This document shows, one piece after another, positions 15,458 through 24,021 of a stretch of DNA of 33,147 nucleotides. How positions within the stretch are numbered: position 1 is the stretch's first letter; each line of letters starts with the position of its first letter. The notes under the pieces were generated by a model that saw only the letters and a program-made list of their open reading frames with translations, ran no database searches and had not been told where the DNA came from. The position numbers were made by a program, and so were the translations under genes. Source of the DNA: Treponema sp. (GTDB lineage: Bacteria > Spirochaetota > Spirochaetia > Treponematales > Treponemataceae); NCBI GenBank assembly GCA_024681195.1, contig JAILBH010000202.1:1-33147 (forward strand). The letters run 5' to 3'.

Positions 15458-17405
15458 GCTTTTTCCTTTTTTCTTTATAAAGCATTACGTCGGCTTCGGC
15501 CATGAGCTGCTTGAGCATGGAAGATTTTTCGAGTGTTGCATAACCAACACTTACTGTAATTGTATATGGCAGCTTCTGAAGCTTAGATTCTTTTTTACAG
15601 GTTTCATCAATTTTTTTACGGATAAGAGGAACGTGTTCAATTACCATTCCCGGAGCAACAATACCAAACTCGTCTCCGCTAAGACGGCCTACAACATCGT
15701 TCAGACGGAATACGCGTTTTAAAATATCAGCAAGAATCTTAATTGCCTTGTCGCCGGCATCATGTCCGTAGGTATCGTTAATTTTTTTAAGGTTATCCAT
15801 ATCGGCATAGAATACAATTCCGGCGTGTTCCATTTCCTGAATAATATCCAGGGTTCTTTGCCCAAATTCGTAAAAGCCTCTGCGGTTTAAGATGCCTGTA
15901 AGTTCATCGGTCTTAGACTGAATCGAAAGGTTTACATTATCTTCCTTGATTTCGGTATACTTATCTGTAAGACGTTCGGCTTCCATAAGTTTGTTTGTAT
16001 ATTCAATAGAAGAAGTAATTGCGTTGATAATTATTTTAAGATAGATGCTGTATTCGGCAAATTTGTTCTGATTAATTTTGCAGATAAGATAGCCGTAGAT
16101 TGTTTCTCCCGAAAAGATTGGATGAAGGACATACTGGCCTACTGTGTTATCCAGCGAAGGCTCAGAAAAAATTACCTTGCTTGGATTGAATTTTTTCTGC
16201 GGATTGAATTCTTCGTTGTTCCTTACTATATCAGAAAACATTGCCATTTCCATTTTTTCAGGAATAATAATGTCTTCGTTAGCATCCATATAAATTGGAA
16301 TTGGAAAAAGGTTGATTACCATATCTTCCATATAGCACAGATGAATAATGTGCTTGAGATTATAATAGAACTGCCTCATTGTGTTGGCACTCTTTAAAAT
16401 ATCAAGAAGGATGATTATATTATTATGTTCATCCAAATTATTCATATACTGATTAAGGCGTGTAACCTGTTCTGCATCTTCCCTTATGGTTTTGCCTTCA
16501 ACATTGTGATAAATCTGTTCTTCGCAATCTAATGGAATACAACCACAAGACTGACGGAACTTTGTTGTAAGGTCTGCATACTGAACATGAGGAACATCTT
16601 TACCATTCAAAACATCAAAGGCAGTTTGAGCACAGGTATAACCCTGACCGTAAATATTCTGATTAATTGTAGAAAGTCTTGGATTGGAGCAGTTTGCAAA
16701 CTGAGAATCATCAAAGCCTACAACCTTAACATCATCAGGAATGGAAACTCCAAGCTCCTCCATTACCCGGTAAAAACCAATTGCCATCATATCGTTGGCG
16801 CAAACCATTGCATCAAACTGAACATCTGATTTTTTCTTTAAAACTTTTTTTAGTGCAGCCTCTGCATCAAAGTCTGTAAACTTTCCTTCAAAAATATATT
16901 TTTCGTTGAATTTAAGCTTGTTTGCAGCCATTGCTTCTTTAAATGATTCAAGTCGTTCAATAGCCTCTACGGAATTAGTGGCAGCAGCAGACAAAAATGC
17001 AAAACTTTTACAGCCATGTTCATTCTTTAAATGTGCAACAACATCGTTATAGGATTTTTTACAACCAGCCAGAACTGCATATGTATTTGAAAGCTTAAGT
17101 GGAATTGCTGCCGAAATTATTGGTCGTCTTCCAAATTTATTTAATTCGGCTTCAAATTCATCCTGAGGCACGCCTGCACAATAAACTCCACTTGCAACAA
17201 TAAGCGCATCTATTTCCTGAGAGAACAATAACTCTGCACTACTCCAGTACTGATAGTCATAAACTCCAACGGTACTATGAGGAAGTTTTGTCTGTGCGTA
17301 GATTACAGAAACATCCTTATCGCTAAAATAATCATAAATACCGTGCAGAAAATCAGCGCTATATTCAATGTTAAAAGTTGGTATCAACACTCCGATTTTT
17401 TTCAT
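15444..17405 (-). CDS. LacI-type ligand-binding domain fused to GGDEF (likely active cyclase)
   Basis: Predicted cytoplasmic diguanylate cyclase controlled by a small ligand, perhaps a sugar. From the ATG at 17405 it has 653 residues; an in-frame TTG two codons earlier is less likely. Residues 1 to about 295 are a LacI/RbsB-like fold (KKIGVLIPTFNIEYSADFLHGI, FDAMVCANDMMAIGFYRVMEELG, VKVVGFDDSQFANCSNPRLSTINQ). About 300-480 is an unrecognised middle domain with helical stretches. The GGDEF domain follows (DELTGILNRRGF, YADMDNLKKINDTYGHDAGDKA), with signature SGDEF at 576-580 and an RxxD inhibitory site (RLND) at 567-570, so activity with product inhibition is expected. No signal peptide, TM or HTH. 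It overlaps the helicase start by 14 bases. Confidence 0.9.
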   Translation of the reverse strand: MKKIGVLIPTFNIEYSADFLHGIYDYFSDKDVSVIYAQTKLPHSTVGVYDYQYWSSAELLFSQEIDALIVASGVYCAGVPQDEFEAELNKFGRRPIISAAIPLKLSNTYAVLAGCKKSYNDVVAHLKNEHGCKSFAFLSAAATNSVEAIERLESFKEAMAANKLKFNEKYIFEGKFTDFDAEAALKKVLKKKSDVQFDAMVCANDMMAIGFYRVMEELGVSIPDDVKVVGFDDSQFANCSNPRLSTINQNIYGQGYTCAQTAFDVLNGKDVPHVQYADLTTKFRQSCGCIPLDCEEQIYHNVEGKTIREDAEQVTRLNQYMNNLDEHNNIIILLDILKSANTMRQFYYNLKHIIHLCYMEDMVINLFPIPIYMDANEDIIIPEKMEMAMFSDIVRNNEEFNPQKKFNPSKVIFSEPSLDNTVGQYVLHPIFSGETIYGYLICKINQNKFAEYSIYLKIIINAITSSIEYTNKLMEAERLTDKYTEIKEDNVNLSIQSKTDELTGILNRRGFYEFGQRTLDIIQEMEHAGIVFYADMDNLKKINDTYGHDAGDKAIKILADILKRVFRLNDVVGRLSGDEFGIVAPGMVIEHVPLIRKKIDETCKKESKLQKLPYTITVSVGYATLEKSSMLKQLMAEADVMLYKEKRKKHGRR

Positions 17406-17426
17406 ACCCAAACCACTTAATGCTTA

Positions 17427-17432
17427 ATTATA
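17427..17432 (-). promoter_or_regulatory. Possible -10 box for LacI-like/GGDEF-helicase unit
   Basis: A perfect TATAAT on the minus strand, 21 bases before the ATG at 17405. No good -35 hexamer is seen (TATCAT at 17-base spacing), so it is tentative. Confidence 0.3.
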
Positions 17433-17463
17433 AACTAACAATCAATATAATGATAGTGAATTT

Positions 17464-18888
17464 TTAACTTTTTTCTATAAATTCAAGGCTGGAATTCTTT
17501 AATGCTTTTACCAGTTTTACAAAACGGCAGTCTAAATCCACTCCCGTTGCAGCAAGACATACAACCTTTATTATGTTTCCGGGCTTAACCTGCTGACTTT
17601 GCAAATCATCATCAAGGTCGTAGCGCACTACAATACATCCGTCAACATCGGGAGCCTGGAACCAGGCACGTGCCAGAGCAAGCCCTTCTCCATCATCTGC
17701 TGCAGAAGAAATAATTTCTTCTACTAAAACTTCAAACTTTTTTGAAATATATTTTTTCATTCTTTCGGCAGTAATCTGACTTTGAAGCTGTTCAAGACAG
17801 GCTGCCCTTTCTTTTGCAATTTTTACAGGAACCCTGTTTTTGAACGAATATGCGGGAGTATCATCTTCGCGGCTAAAGGCAAAACAACCCGACCAGTCCG
17901 GCTCAATAGCATTAATAAAAGCTTTTGTATTATTAAAGCTTTCTTCTGTTTCACCAGGAAAACCTGTCATAAAGGTGGTTCTTATTACTGCATCCGGCAA
18001 TTCCTTTCTGATTGTCTTAATAAGCTGAACATATTTTTTTACAGGTCCAACACGGTTCATTGCTTTAATGATTGTGTCGTCTCCATTCTGGAAAGGAATA
18101 TCAAAATATGGAACAAAACGTTTGTCTTTTTTGTAAACATCAAGAATATCTGTATTAAAATGATCCGGATGAATGTAAAGGCAGCGGATAATAAAATCGC
18201 CTTCTACAAGAGAAATCTTAGATAAAAGATAAGCAAGCGGAGAATGCTTTTGATCCCAGTCTGCTGCTGATTTTTTATCGAGTGTAAAAGCGGCAAGATC
18301 CTGACCAATCAGGTTTATTTCGGAAACACCCTTTTGAACAAGCCCTTTTATTTCTTTTATAATATTATTTACCGGACGACTTCGCACAGGACCACGAATT
18401 AACGGAATTGCACAAAAGGAACAATTGTTAGAACAGCCTTCTGTAATTTTAACATAGGCAGAACCGGAAAAATTAAACAGATAAGGGCGCTTGCCTTCGC
18501 AGATTCCTTTTTGTTCGTAAACGGCAGCCTTGAGCGTTTTACTTTTGGAACAGGCTTTAAGATATTCAGGAAATTTTGAAAGGTCTCCGTTGCCAAAAAT
18601 TCCGTCAAGCTCCGGCATGGATTCTTCTAAAACCTTTGGATAGCGTTCTGCCAGACAGCCTGTAAGAATAAGTTTTTTATTGGGGAACTGCTTTCGTATA
18701 CTGTAAACTGCATCTAAGGATTCTTTTTTGGCAGACTCAATAAAGCCGCAGGAATTTATAATTATGTAATCTGCTTCTTGAGGATTTGATGTATATTCGT
18801 ATCCCGAGTCCTGCAAAAATCCGGCTATAAGTTCTCCGTCAGTCTGGTTCTTTGCACACCCGTGATGATCTATAAAAAACTTTGCCAT
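17464..18888 (-). CDS. rimO: Ribosomal protein S12 methylthiotransferase RimO
   Basis: Radical-SAM enzyme that methylthiolates an Asp of ribosomal protein S12. In the 474-residue protein the N-terminal cluster cysteines are C11 (HHGCAKNQTD), C47 (INSCGF) and C78 (LTGCLAERY). The radical-SAM motif CSNNCSFC is at 152-159, followed by IPLIRGPVRSRP. IGQDLAAF and a C-terminal TRAM-like region (about 385-460) complete the fold. The IGQD sequence and Gly-Cys-Ala-Lys-Asn start favour RimO over the related tRNA enzyme MiaB. It starts 9 bases after the RodZ-like gene stop and lacks a clear Shine-Dalgarno sequence, so it is likely an operon member with lolA and the RodZ-like gene. Confidence 0.93.
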   Translation of the reverse strand: MAKFFIDHHGCAKNQTDGELIAGFLQDSGYEYTSNPQEADYIIINSCGFIESAKKESLDAVYSIRKQFPNKKLILTGCLAERYPKVLEESMPELDGIFGNGDLSKFPEYLKACSKSKTLKAAVYEQKGICEGKRPYLFNFSGSAYVKITEGCSNNCSFCAIPLIRGPVRSRPVNNIIKEIKGLVQKGVSEINLIGQDLAAFTLDKKSAADWDQKHSPLAYLLSKISLVEGDFIIRCLYIHPDHFNTDILDVYKKDKRFVPYFDIPFQNGDDTIIKAMNRVGPVKKYVQLIKTIRKELPDAVIRTTFMTGFPGETEESFNNTKAFINAIEPDWSGCFAFSREDDTPAYSFKNRVPVKIAKERAACLEQLQSQITAERMKKYISKKFEVLVEEIISSAADDGEGLALARAWFQAPDVDGCIVVRYDLDDDLQSQQVKPGNIIKVVCLAATGVDLDCRFVKLVKALKNSSLEFIEKS

Positions 18889-18897
18889 ATTATTATT

Positions 18898-19986
18898 CTA
18901 GTCGAGTTCGATTACAACAATCTTGTAACGTCCATCAGAATCTTTAATCCACTTTATATCTTCTACAAGAACCTGACCTGCCTGACCAATATCAAGATCA
19001 AAGGTTTTTGAATCTGCAATAATTGTAAATTTAACTGCATTGCTGTTAGAGATCCACAGACGAATTCCGTTGTGAGGATTTGCAGTAAATACTTCGCCCT
19101 TAGAGAAATATGATTCTACAGAATTATCGTTATCAACCTTATCACGGAAAAGACATGAGCTTCGGAAGCTTGCGTTGATTGTGAATGGATATGCGCGGTT
19201 ATCTTCAAGAATAACCTTTTGCGGATGCTTAGACTTAATATCTGATTCAAACGGAATGTCATCAACATTTGAAGTTTGAGAAGCAACAGAAACTCCATGT
19301 CTTAAAAGAAGACTTACTTCTACGCCGCGAGTTTCATCTGTAGAAGAAATGTCGGCAACATAAACAATAAGATCCGGAGAAGAATCGCCGTTAATATCAA
19401 TTTCTGTTTCTTCTGCAAGATCTGTATAGAAAACTCCACCCGGTGTATCAAGTCCGAATGAAGAAAGTGTATCTCTTACTGTAAGAACAATCTGACCGTT
19501 ATCTGTTGGAACAAGAATCTGGTCGCCCTTATAAACACGCTGTGTAAACTTTGCAGTTCCAAGCTCATACTGCTTTGTTTTGATTTTGCTGGACAATACT
19601 ACAGAATCATCTTCTTCTACATGCTTCTTAGAAAGCAGCAGAATAGAAACTGTTGTAATTGTTCCGATTATAAAAACTACAGGAATAACAATTGCAAAAA
19701 TGAGCCAGCGTGGACGACGTTTTACAAGGAGGCCTTCCGGTACCGGAGATTCCTGAATTTTTTTATTGTTATAAAGACGAAGAATATAGTCTGTATCAAG
19801 TTCCAGATAGTTAGAATAATTTCTTAAAAAGCCAACCATATAGGCTTCGCCAGGGAATACTCCATTGTCTTCTTCTTCAAGACCTGTAAGGTATTTACTT
19901 TCGATAGAGATTTCTCTGGAAATTTTTTCTATATTGAGATTTTTTTCTTCTCTGGCATTTCTTAAAATTTCACCATAACTATCCAT
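18898..19986 (-). CDS. RodZ-like membrane protein with N-terminal HTH
   Basis: Probable cell-shape/cytoskeleton membrane protein. Residues 1-75 form a RodZ-type helix-turn-helix (GEILRNAREEKNLNIEKISREISIESKYLTGLEEED). A basic segment KRRPRW leads into one TM helix (about 94-118), followed by an extracytoplasmic region (about 120-362) that is mostly beta-rich and larger than in E. coli RodZ. In known RodZ the HTH binds MreB rather than DNA. A purine-rich GGAGTAGGGG lies just before the ATG. The gap to lolA is 9 bases. The alternative, a membrane-bound transcription regulator, is less likely. Confidence 0.82.
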   Translation of the reverse strand: MDSYGEILRNAREEKNLNIEKISREISIESKYLTGLEEEDNGVFPGEAYMVGFLRNYSNYLELDTDYILRLYNNKKIQESPVPEGLLVKRRPRWLIFAIVIPVVFIIGTITTVSILLLSKKHVEEDDSVVLSSKIKTKQYELGTAKFTQRVYKGDQILVPTDNGQIVLTVRDTLSSFGLDTPGGVFYTDLAEETEIDINGDSSPDLIVYVADISSTDETRGVEVSLLLRHGVSVASQTSNVDDIPFESDIKSKHPQKVILEDNRAYPFTINASFRSSCLFRDKVDNDNSVESYFSKGEVFTANPHNGIRLWISNSNAVKFTIIADSKTFDLDIGQAGQVLVEDIKWIKDSDGRYKIVVIELD

Positions 19987-19995
19987 TTTTGACCC

Positions 19996-20658
19996 CTACT
20001 CCGAAAACAGGAAGTTATTGTAATTGTTTGCCGAGGATGGTGCATCATAAATAAATCGCTGATCGGTAATATCCTGATTAAGCTTGTAATCAAAGAAATT
20101 AAAAACTATGGCTTCTCCCTTTGGAGTAACTGCCTCCATTCTGCGGATAAGCTTTGTCTGTTCGTTTACTGCAATACTGATATAACGGAAAGCTTCTGAA
20201 GCACTCTTTCTTGTAAGAATGAATTTTACAACCATTTCGTCAGAGCCCTCTTCCAAAGGTTCTGCATTCTGACTAGTTTCATAAGCTACTGTATAATAAC
20301 GGCTCAACAAAGATAATCCCTGTGGAGTTGTAAGAGCACCGGCTCCTGTATCTGCTGTAATACTCTGCTGAAGAACAGCATCTGAATCCGGAAGATAGAT
20401 AGTAAGAACTTCTCCATTATAGCAGATTACCTGCTCTTCCGGATTAGTATAATCAAGACGAAGAAGGTCCGGAGCCTTAAAAGAAAGGTTTCCTGCTGCT
20501 TCCTGTTTATCTACCTTTGTTTCAAATTCTACTTCGTAATCTTTTAATGTTGCGTAATATTCAGAAATTGTCTTAAAATATGCGCTGGCAGTTGTAATAC
20601 TCTGTGCAAAAAGAGATGCCGAAAAAAGCGCAAGTACTGCAAGTAAAAGTTTTTTCAT
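19996..20658 (-). CDS. lolA: LolA-like outer-membrane lipoprotein carrier
   Basis: Periplasmic chaperone that ferries lipoproteins to the outer membrane. Signal peptide 1-18 (cut after LFA). The mature part has the LolA pattern of a half-open beta-barrel: YATLKDYEVEFETKV, AGNLSFKAPDLLRLDY, EEQVICYNGEVLTIYLP, and a C-terminal FNFFDYKLNQDITDQRFIYDAP. Total length of 220 is normal. Its presence fits the several lipoproteins in this window. A strong promoter sits immediately upstream and no Shine-Dalgarno sequence is present, suggesting a leaderless mRNA that continues into the RodZ-like gene and rimO. Confidence 0.85.
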   Translation of the reverse strand: MKKLLLAVLALFSASLFAQSITTASAYFKTISEYYATLKDYEVEFETKVDKQEAAGNLSFKAPDLLRLDYTNPEEQVICYNGEVLTIYLPDSDAVLQQSITADTGAGALTTPQGLSLLSRYYTVAYETSQNAEPLEEGSDEMVVKFILTRKSASEAFRYISIAVNEQTKLIRRMEAVTPKGEAIVFNFFDYKLNQDITDQRFIYDAPSSANNYNNFLFSE

Positions 20659-20667
20659 GATAGAACC

Positions 20668-20696
20668 ATTATACTGAGAAAATGATAAAGTGTCTA
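20668..20696 (-). promoter_or_regulatory. Sigma70-type promoter of lolA operon
   Basis: On the minus strand TAGACA (20691-20696), 17-base spacer, perfect TATAAT (20668-20673), then 9 bases to the ATG. Same -35 and spacing as the promoter at 13251-13279. Implies a start of transcription within a few bases of the start codon. Confidence 0.65.
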
Positions 20697-20714
20697 TTTA
20701 TTTAAAAATCTTTG

Positions 20715-20824
20715 TCGGCGGGCCCGCCTTCGCAGCATAGCTGCTCGGAGACTCACTCAAAACGCTCCACCGGAGCGTTTTGCCGGCTGCGCCGTCGTTC
20801 CCTAGGTTTTGCAAAGCCGTAAGG
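20715..20824. repeat. G+C-rich multi-hairpin cluster between ftsH and lolA
   Basis: About 110 bases clearly richer in G+C than the flanks, filling the ftsH-lolA gap. On the minus strand it holds successive hairpins: GCC-TTAC-GGC; then CAAAACGCTCC with GGAGCGTTTTG (11-base arms, 3-base loop, plus-strand span about 20758-20782); then GCAGC-TAT-GCTGC; then the palindrome GGCGGGCCCGCC. The GCTCC/GGAGC joint resembles the joints of elements A and B, but the GTCCTCTTC core is missing. It may terminate ftsH transcription, although no T-run follows. Confidence 0.55.
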
Positions 20825-20834
20825 CAACTGGGAG

Positions 20835-22904
20835 CTATTTTTTCTTATGATCTTCTGTTTTTTTAACTGTTGTTTCTTTAGCCGTTGTTTTTTTAGCTGT
20901 AGTTGCTTTTTCTTCCAGCTCCAGACAATGACTTTCGCCGTTAACTATATCGTAGAATTCTTTTCCTTCTATTGTTTCTACTTCCATAAGGCGATTTGCA
21001 ATGTAATCTATTAAAGATTTGTGTTTTCTTAACAGTTTGAGGACGTATTCGTAGCGCTCGTTCATTACGCGGGCAATTTCTTCGTCTATATAGTTCTGAG
21101 TTTGTTCACTGAATTCGCGTACAAGACTTGGGTCCCCGCCTCTGTTTCCTAAAACACCTTTTCCCAAAGTTACGTTGCGGTACTTGTCGGACATACCAAA
21201 GTCGGTAATCATGCGTTTTAAGATATCTGTTGCACGGGCAATATCATTTGAAGCCCCTGTAGAAATGTCACCAAGCATAATCTCTTCTGCAGCACGTCCA
21301 CCAAGAAGGCTGTCAATTTCGTTGAGCATATCTTTACGGGTCATAAGGAATTTTTCTTCGGCTTCACGGTACTGTGTAAAACCACCTACTCCATGACTGC
21401 GTGGAACAACTGTAATCTTATTTACAGGCTCGTGTTCCGGATTAAAGGCTGCAACAAGTGCGTGACCTGTTTCGTGTACAGCAACAAGTCGAAGTTCCTT
21501 TTTATTTTCTTTGCGGCTCTTTTTCTTAAGACCAATGCTTACCTTATCAATAGCTTCATTAAAGTCTTCCATGGTAACCTTTTTTCTTCCATTTCGAACT
21601 GCAAGAAGAGCTGCTTCATTTACAACGTTGGCAAGATCGGCACCGGCAAAGCCTGTAGTTCCGTGAGCAATATTTTCAAAATCTACATCGCTGTCAAGTT
21701 TAACGTTCTTTGCATGAATACGTAAAATTTCTTCACGTCCTTTAACATCAGGTTTTTCTACAGGAACCTGACGGTCAAAACGACCTGGACGAAGAATTGC
21801 AGGATCCAGTACATCTACACGGTTTGTAGCGGCAAGTACGATAAGCCCCTTCTCGTTATCAAAACCATCCATCTCTACAAGAAGCTGGTTCAAAGTCTGT
21901 TCACGTTCATCATTGGAACTAAATCCATTTGCGCGGCTTTTTGCAAGAGCATCAATTTCATCAATAAAAATAATACATGGAGCTTTTTCGCGGGCCTGCT
22001 TGAACAAATCTCTTACACGACTTGCACCTACACCAACAAACATTTCTACAAAGTCTGAGCCCGAAATACTAAAGAATGGAACACCAGCCTCACCTGCAAC
22101 TGCACGAGCCAGAAGTGTCTTACCGGTTCCAGGGTCTCCAACAAGAAGTACTCCCTTTGGAATTTTACCGCCAATATCAGTATATTTTTTTGGAGATTTA
22201 AGGAAGTCTACAACTTCTACAAGCTCTTCTTTGGCTTCATCAACACCGGCAACATCGGTAAAACGTGTTTTAATCTTTCCTTCTTCTACAACCTTTGCAC
22301 GGGAAGCTCCAACATTAAAGATGCTTCCCATTCCACCACCACCGTTTCCCATTTTTCTAAAGAACAGGAAGTATATGAGAGCTAAAAATCCAAGAGGAAG
22401 AATGAGGCTGCCAATAAGCTGCCAGATAAAGCCGTTTGATTTAACTATAAATTTATAAGGAACACCCTTTTGATCAAGAAGATCAATAAAACTCTGCATA
22501 AGGACTGCAGCAGTTTTGTATTGTACGCCATTAGACTGAGAACTTGCAGAAAAAAGCTTAAGTCCTTTTTCGGAAGCATTTGAAGATTGAGTTGAAGGGC
22601 CATAACCAATAAGATAGTTTTCGCTTATTTCTACCCGCACAATCTGACCGTTTGCAACCTTATCGCGGAAGTCGGAATAAGCAATCAGATTGTCTGATTT
22701 ATTAACCCAAAAAAGATCAATTATTGCAAAAGCACAGAAAATAATGAGAAGGATGGTAAAAAATGAGAATTTCGGTTTTTTTCTATTATTTTTCTTCTTA
22801 TCCTTATCGTCGTCATTGTTTTCGGAAGGACCCGCAAATTTAAAAAACTTGTATGGATCGTTTTCGTCATTTTTATTGTCATCTTCTCTCTTGTCGTCGG
22901 CCAT
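20835..22904 (-). CDS. ftsH: ATP-dependent zinc metalloprotease FtsH
   Basis: Membrane-bound AAA+ protease that degrades misfolded membrane proteins and short-lived regulators. The 689 residues comprise an unusually long acidic/lysine-rich N-terminus (1-45), TM1 (about 47-66), a periplasmic domain, and TM2 (about 161-182). The AAA domain has Walker A GDPGTGKT (256-263; most FtsH proteins have GPPGTGKT) and Walker B IIFIDE (311-316). The second region of homology includes [12 protein letters not shown]. The zinc motif is HETGH (477-481) with the third ligand region at D554. The C-terminus is a Thr/Lys-repeat tail ([15 protein letters not shown]). An AAGGAT Shine-Dalgarno sequence and a good promoter lie upstream. 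Confidence 0.97.
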   Translation of the reverse strand: MADDKREDDNKNDENDPYKFFKFAGPSENNDDDKDKKKNNRKKPKFSFFTILLIIFCAFAIIDLFWVNKSDNLIAYSDFRDKVANGQIVRVEISENYLIGYGPSTQSSNASEKGLKLFSASSQSNGVQYKTAAVLMQSFIDLLDQKGVPYKFIVKSNGFIWQLIGSLILPLGFLALIYFLFFRKMGNGGGGMGSIFNVGASRAKVVEEGKIKTRFTDVAGVDEAKEELVEVVDFLKSPKKYTDIGGKIPKGVLLVGDPGTGKTLLARAVAGEAGVPFFSISGSDFVEMFVGVGASRVRDLFKQAREKAPCIIFIDEIDALAKSRANGFSSNDEREQTLNQLLVEMDGFDNEKGLIVLAATNRVDVLDPAILRPGRFDRQVPVEKPDVKGREEILRIHAKNVKLDSDVDFENIAHGTTGFAGADLANVVNEAALLAVRNGRKKVTMEDFNEAIDKVSIGLKKKSRKENKKELRLVAVHETGHALVAAFNPEHEPVNKITVVPRSHGVGGFTQYREAEEKFLMTRKDMLNEIDSLLGGRAAEEIMLGDISTGASNDIARATDILKRMITDFGMSDKYRNVTLGKGVLGNRGGDPSLVREFSEQTQNYIDEEIARVMNERYEYVLKLLRKHKSLIDYIANRLMEVETIEGKEFYDIVNGESHCLELEEKATTAKKTTAKETTVKKTEDHKKK

Positions 22905-22937
22905 AAAAAATATCCTTAAATAATTGTATCTATATTA

Positions 22938-22966
22938 AATATAATGATTAAAATGCGGAATGTCAT
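22938..22966 (-). promoter_or_regulatory. Sigma70-type promoter of ftsH
   Basis: On the minus strand ATGACA (22961-22966), 17-base spacer, TATATT (22938-22943): 5 of 6 matches at each box. Transcription would start near 22931, leaving a leader of about 26 bases that holds the AAGGAT ribosome-binding site. It is back-to-back with the flagellar promoter at 23002. Confidence 0.6.
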
Positions 22967-23001
22967 CATAATTTTTTTTTATTTTTTTGTGTAATTTTTT
23001 C

Positions 23002-23028
23002 TAAAGTAAGTTTTTTATATACCGAGAA
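23002..23028 (+). promoter_or_regulatory. FliA (sigma28)-type promoter of fliS
   Basis: TAAAGTAA (23002-23009), exactly 11 bases, then ACCGAGAA (23021-23028). The consensus is TAAAGTTT-N11-GCCGATAA, so both boxes match at 6 of 8 with the canonical spacing. It lies about 50 bases before the fliS ATG, right where a late flagellar promoter is expected. Transcription start predicted near 23035. Confidence 0.72.
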
Positions 23029-23065
23029 TCAAGCAGGGGTATCATATTTGCTGCCCCGTAATCAC

Positions 23066-23071
23066 AGGAGG
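23066..23071 (+). promoter_or_regulatory. Ribosome-binding site deciding the fliS start
   Basis: Perfect AGGAGG six bases before the ATG at 23078. It rules out the upstream in-frame TTG at 23048. Confidence 0.85.
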
Positions 23072-23077
23072 TGTCCG

Positions 23078-23518
23078 ATGGGATATTCTAATGCTTACAG
23101 TGCTTATCAAAAAACTAACATTAATACAGCGAGTCAGGGACGATTAGTTGTTTTGTTATATGAAGGAATTATCAAACAGCTCACTACGGCAGAAACTTTT
23201 ATAGAAAAAGATGGAAGAATTCTGCCTGGAAATATAGAAAAATACGGAATTTGCATTCAAAAAGCACAGGCAATCATTACTGAGCTCCAGGTTTCGCTTG
23301 ATATGGAAAAAGGTGGTGATATTGCCCGCAATCTTATGTCACTTTATGTGTTCTTTAACGAAGAATTGCTTGCAGCAAACATAAATCACGACAAAGAAAA
23401 GCTTGAATTTGTCCTTAAAATGGTAAAAGAGCTTGCAGAAAGCTGGAAACAGGTTGCAAACAGCGTTGCAAATGCTCCGGCCGCAAACATTCAGAATGCA
23501 TTGAATATTCAGGGTTAG
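23078..23518 (+). CDS. fliS: Flagellin chaperone FliS
   Basis: Cytoplasmic chaperone that binds the C-terminus of newly made flagellin and prevents early polymerisation. The 146 residues begin MGYSNAYSAYQKTNINTASQ and continue RLVVLLYEGIIKQL, the family hallmark. The rest is an all-helical bundle including GRILPGNIEKYGICIQKAQAI and LDMEKGGDIARNLMSLYVF. Residues near the end (PAANIQNALNIQG) are polar and flexible. Start fixed by the AGGAGG. It is followed 23 bases later by the FlgN-like gene and preceded by a FliA-type promoter, consistent with late flagellar expression. Confidence 0.93.
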   Translation: MGYSNAYSAYQKTNINTASQGRLVVLLYEGIIKQLTTAETFIEKDGRILPGNIEKYGICIQKAQAIITELQVSLDMEKGGDIARNLMSLYVFFNEELLAANINHDKEKLEFVLKMVKELAESWKQVANSVANAPAANIQNALNIQG

Positions 23519-23541
23519 GGAAATATATAAGGGAGGAACCT

Positions 23542-24021
23542 ATGGCAGAATTAACACAGCAGGAAATTGACGAGAGAGTTGCACTTCTCAAAAAATTCAG
23601 AAATCTTTTGGAACAGCAGAGAAATAAATTCAGAGAATATCTTTCTGTACTGGAAAAGCAGGAGAATTCTATTACTTCTCAGAATGCAGAAAAGCTCCTT
23701 GCACACACAGAACTTGAACAGCAGGTAGTTAAGAACATTGCCAATCTTCAGAAGGTTATTATCCCTATGTCTAAGATGTATAAGGCAGCAGTTCCACTCG
23801 CCCACACAGACGAGGATGCAAGCATTAAACAGATTCAGAGCGAACTTAATACACTCCAGGATAAAGTGCTCAAACAGAATCAGATTAACAGAGATTTACT
23901 GCGCGTACATATCGAATCAATACGCACTCAGATTCAGAACTTTAAGAATCCATATAAGAACAACCGCAGCGTATATGCTCAGCCACAGCATGTAGCTTCG
24001 CTTGTTGAAGTAGAAGCCTAA
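23542..24021 (+). CDS. FlgN-like flagellar chaperone
   Basis: The 159-residue, almost wholly alpha-helical protein has long heptad stretches (about 5-55 and 95-135) rich in Gln, Lys and Glu, as in the FlgN family that escorts the hook-filament junction proteins FlgK and FlgL. No cysteines or catalytic motifs are present. Assignment rests mainly on size, helix pattern and position directly after fliS; sequence signatures for FlgN are weak, so another flagellar helper is possible. GGGAGG lies five bases before the ATG. The stop overlaps the convergent nuclease gene by four bases. Confidence 0.6.
   Translation: MAELTQQEIDERVALLKKFRNLLEQQRNKFREYLSVLEKQENSITSQNAEKLLAHTELEQQVVKNIANLQKVIIPMSKMYKAAVPLAHTDEDASIKQIQSELNTLQDKVLKQNQINRDLLRVHIESIRTQIQNFKNPYKNNRSVYAQPQHVASLVEVEA

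Noticed and set aside
17406..17411. TTG start two codons before the LacI-like/GGDEF ATG
   Set aside because: ATG at 17405 gives the expected MKKIGVLIP beginning of the ligand-binding fold.
23048..23077. Upstream TTG start for fliS
   Set aside because: The AGGAGG lies between it and the ATG at 23078, and FliS proteins start near the GYSNAYSAY sequence.
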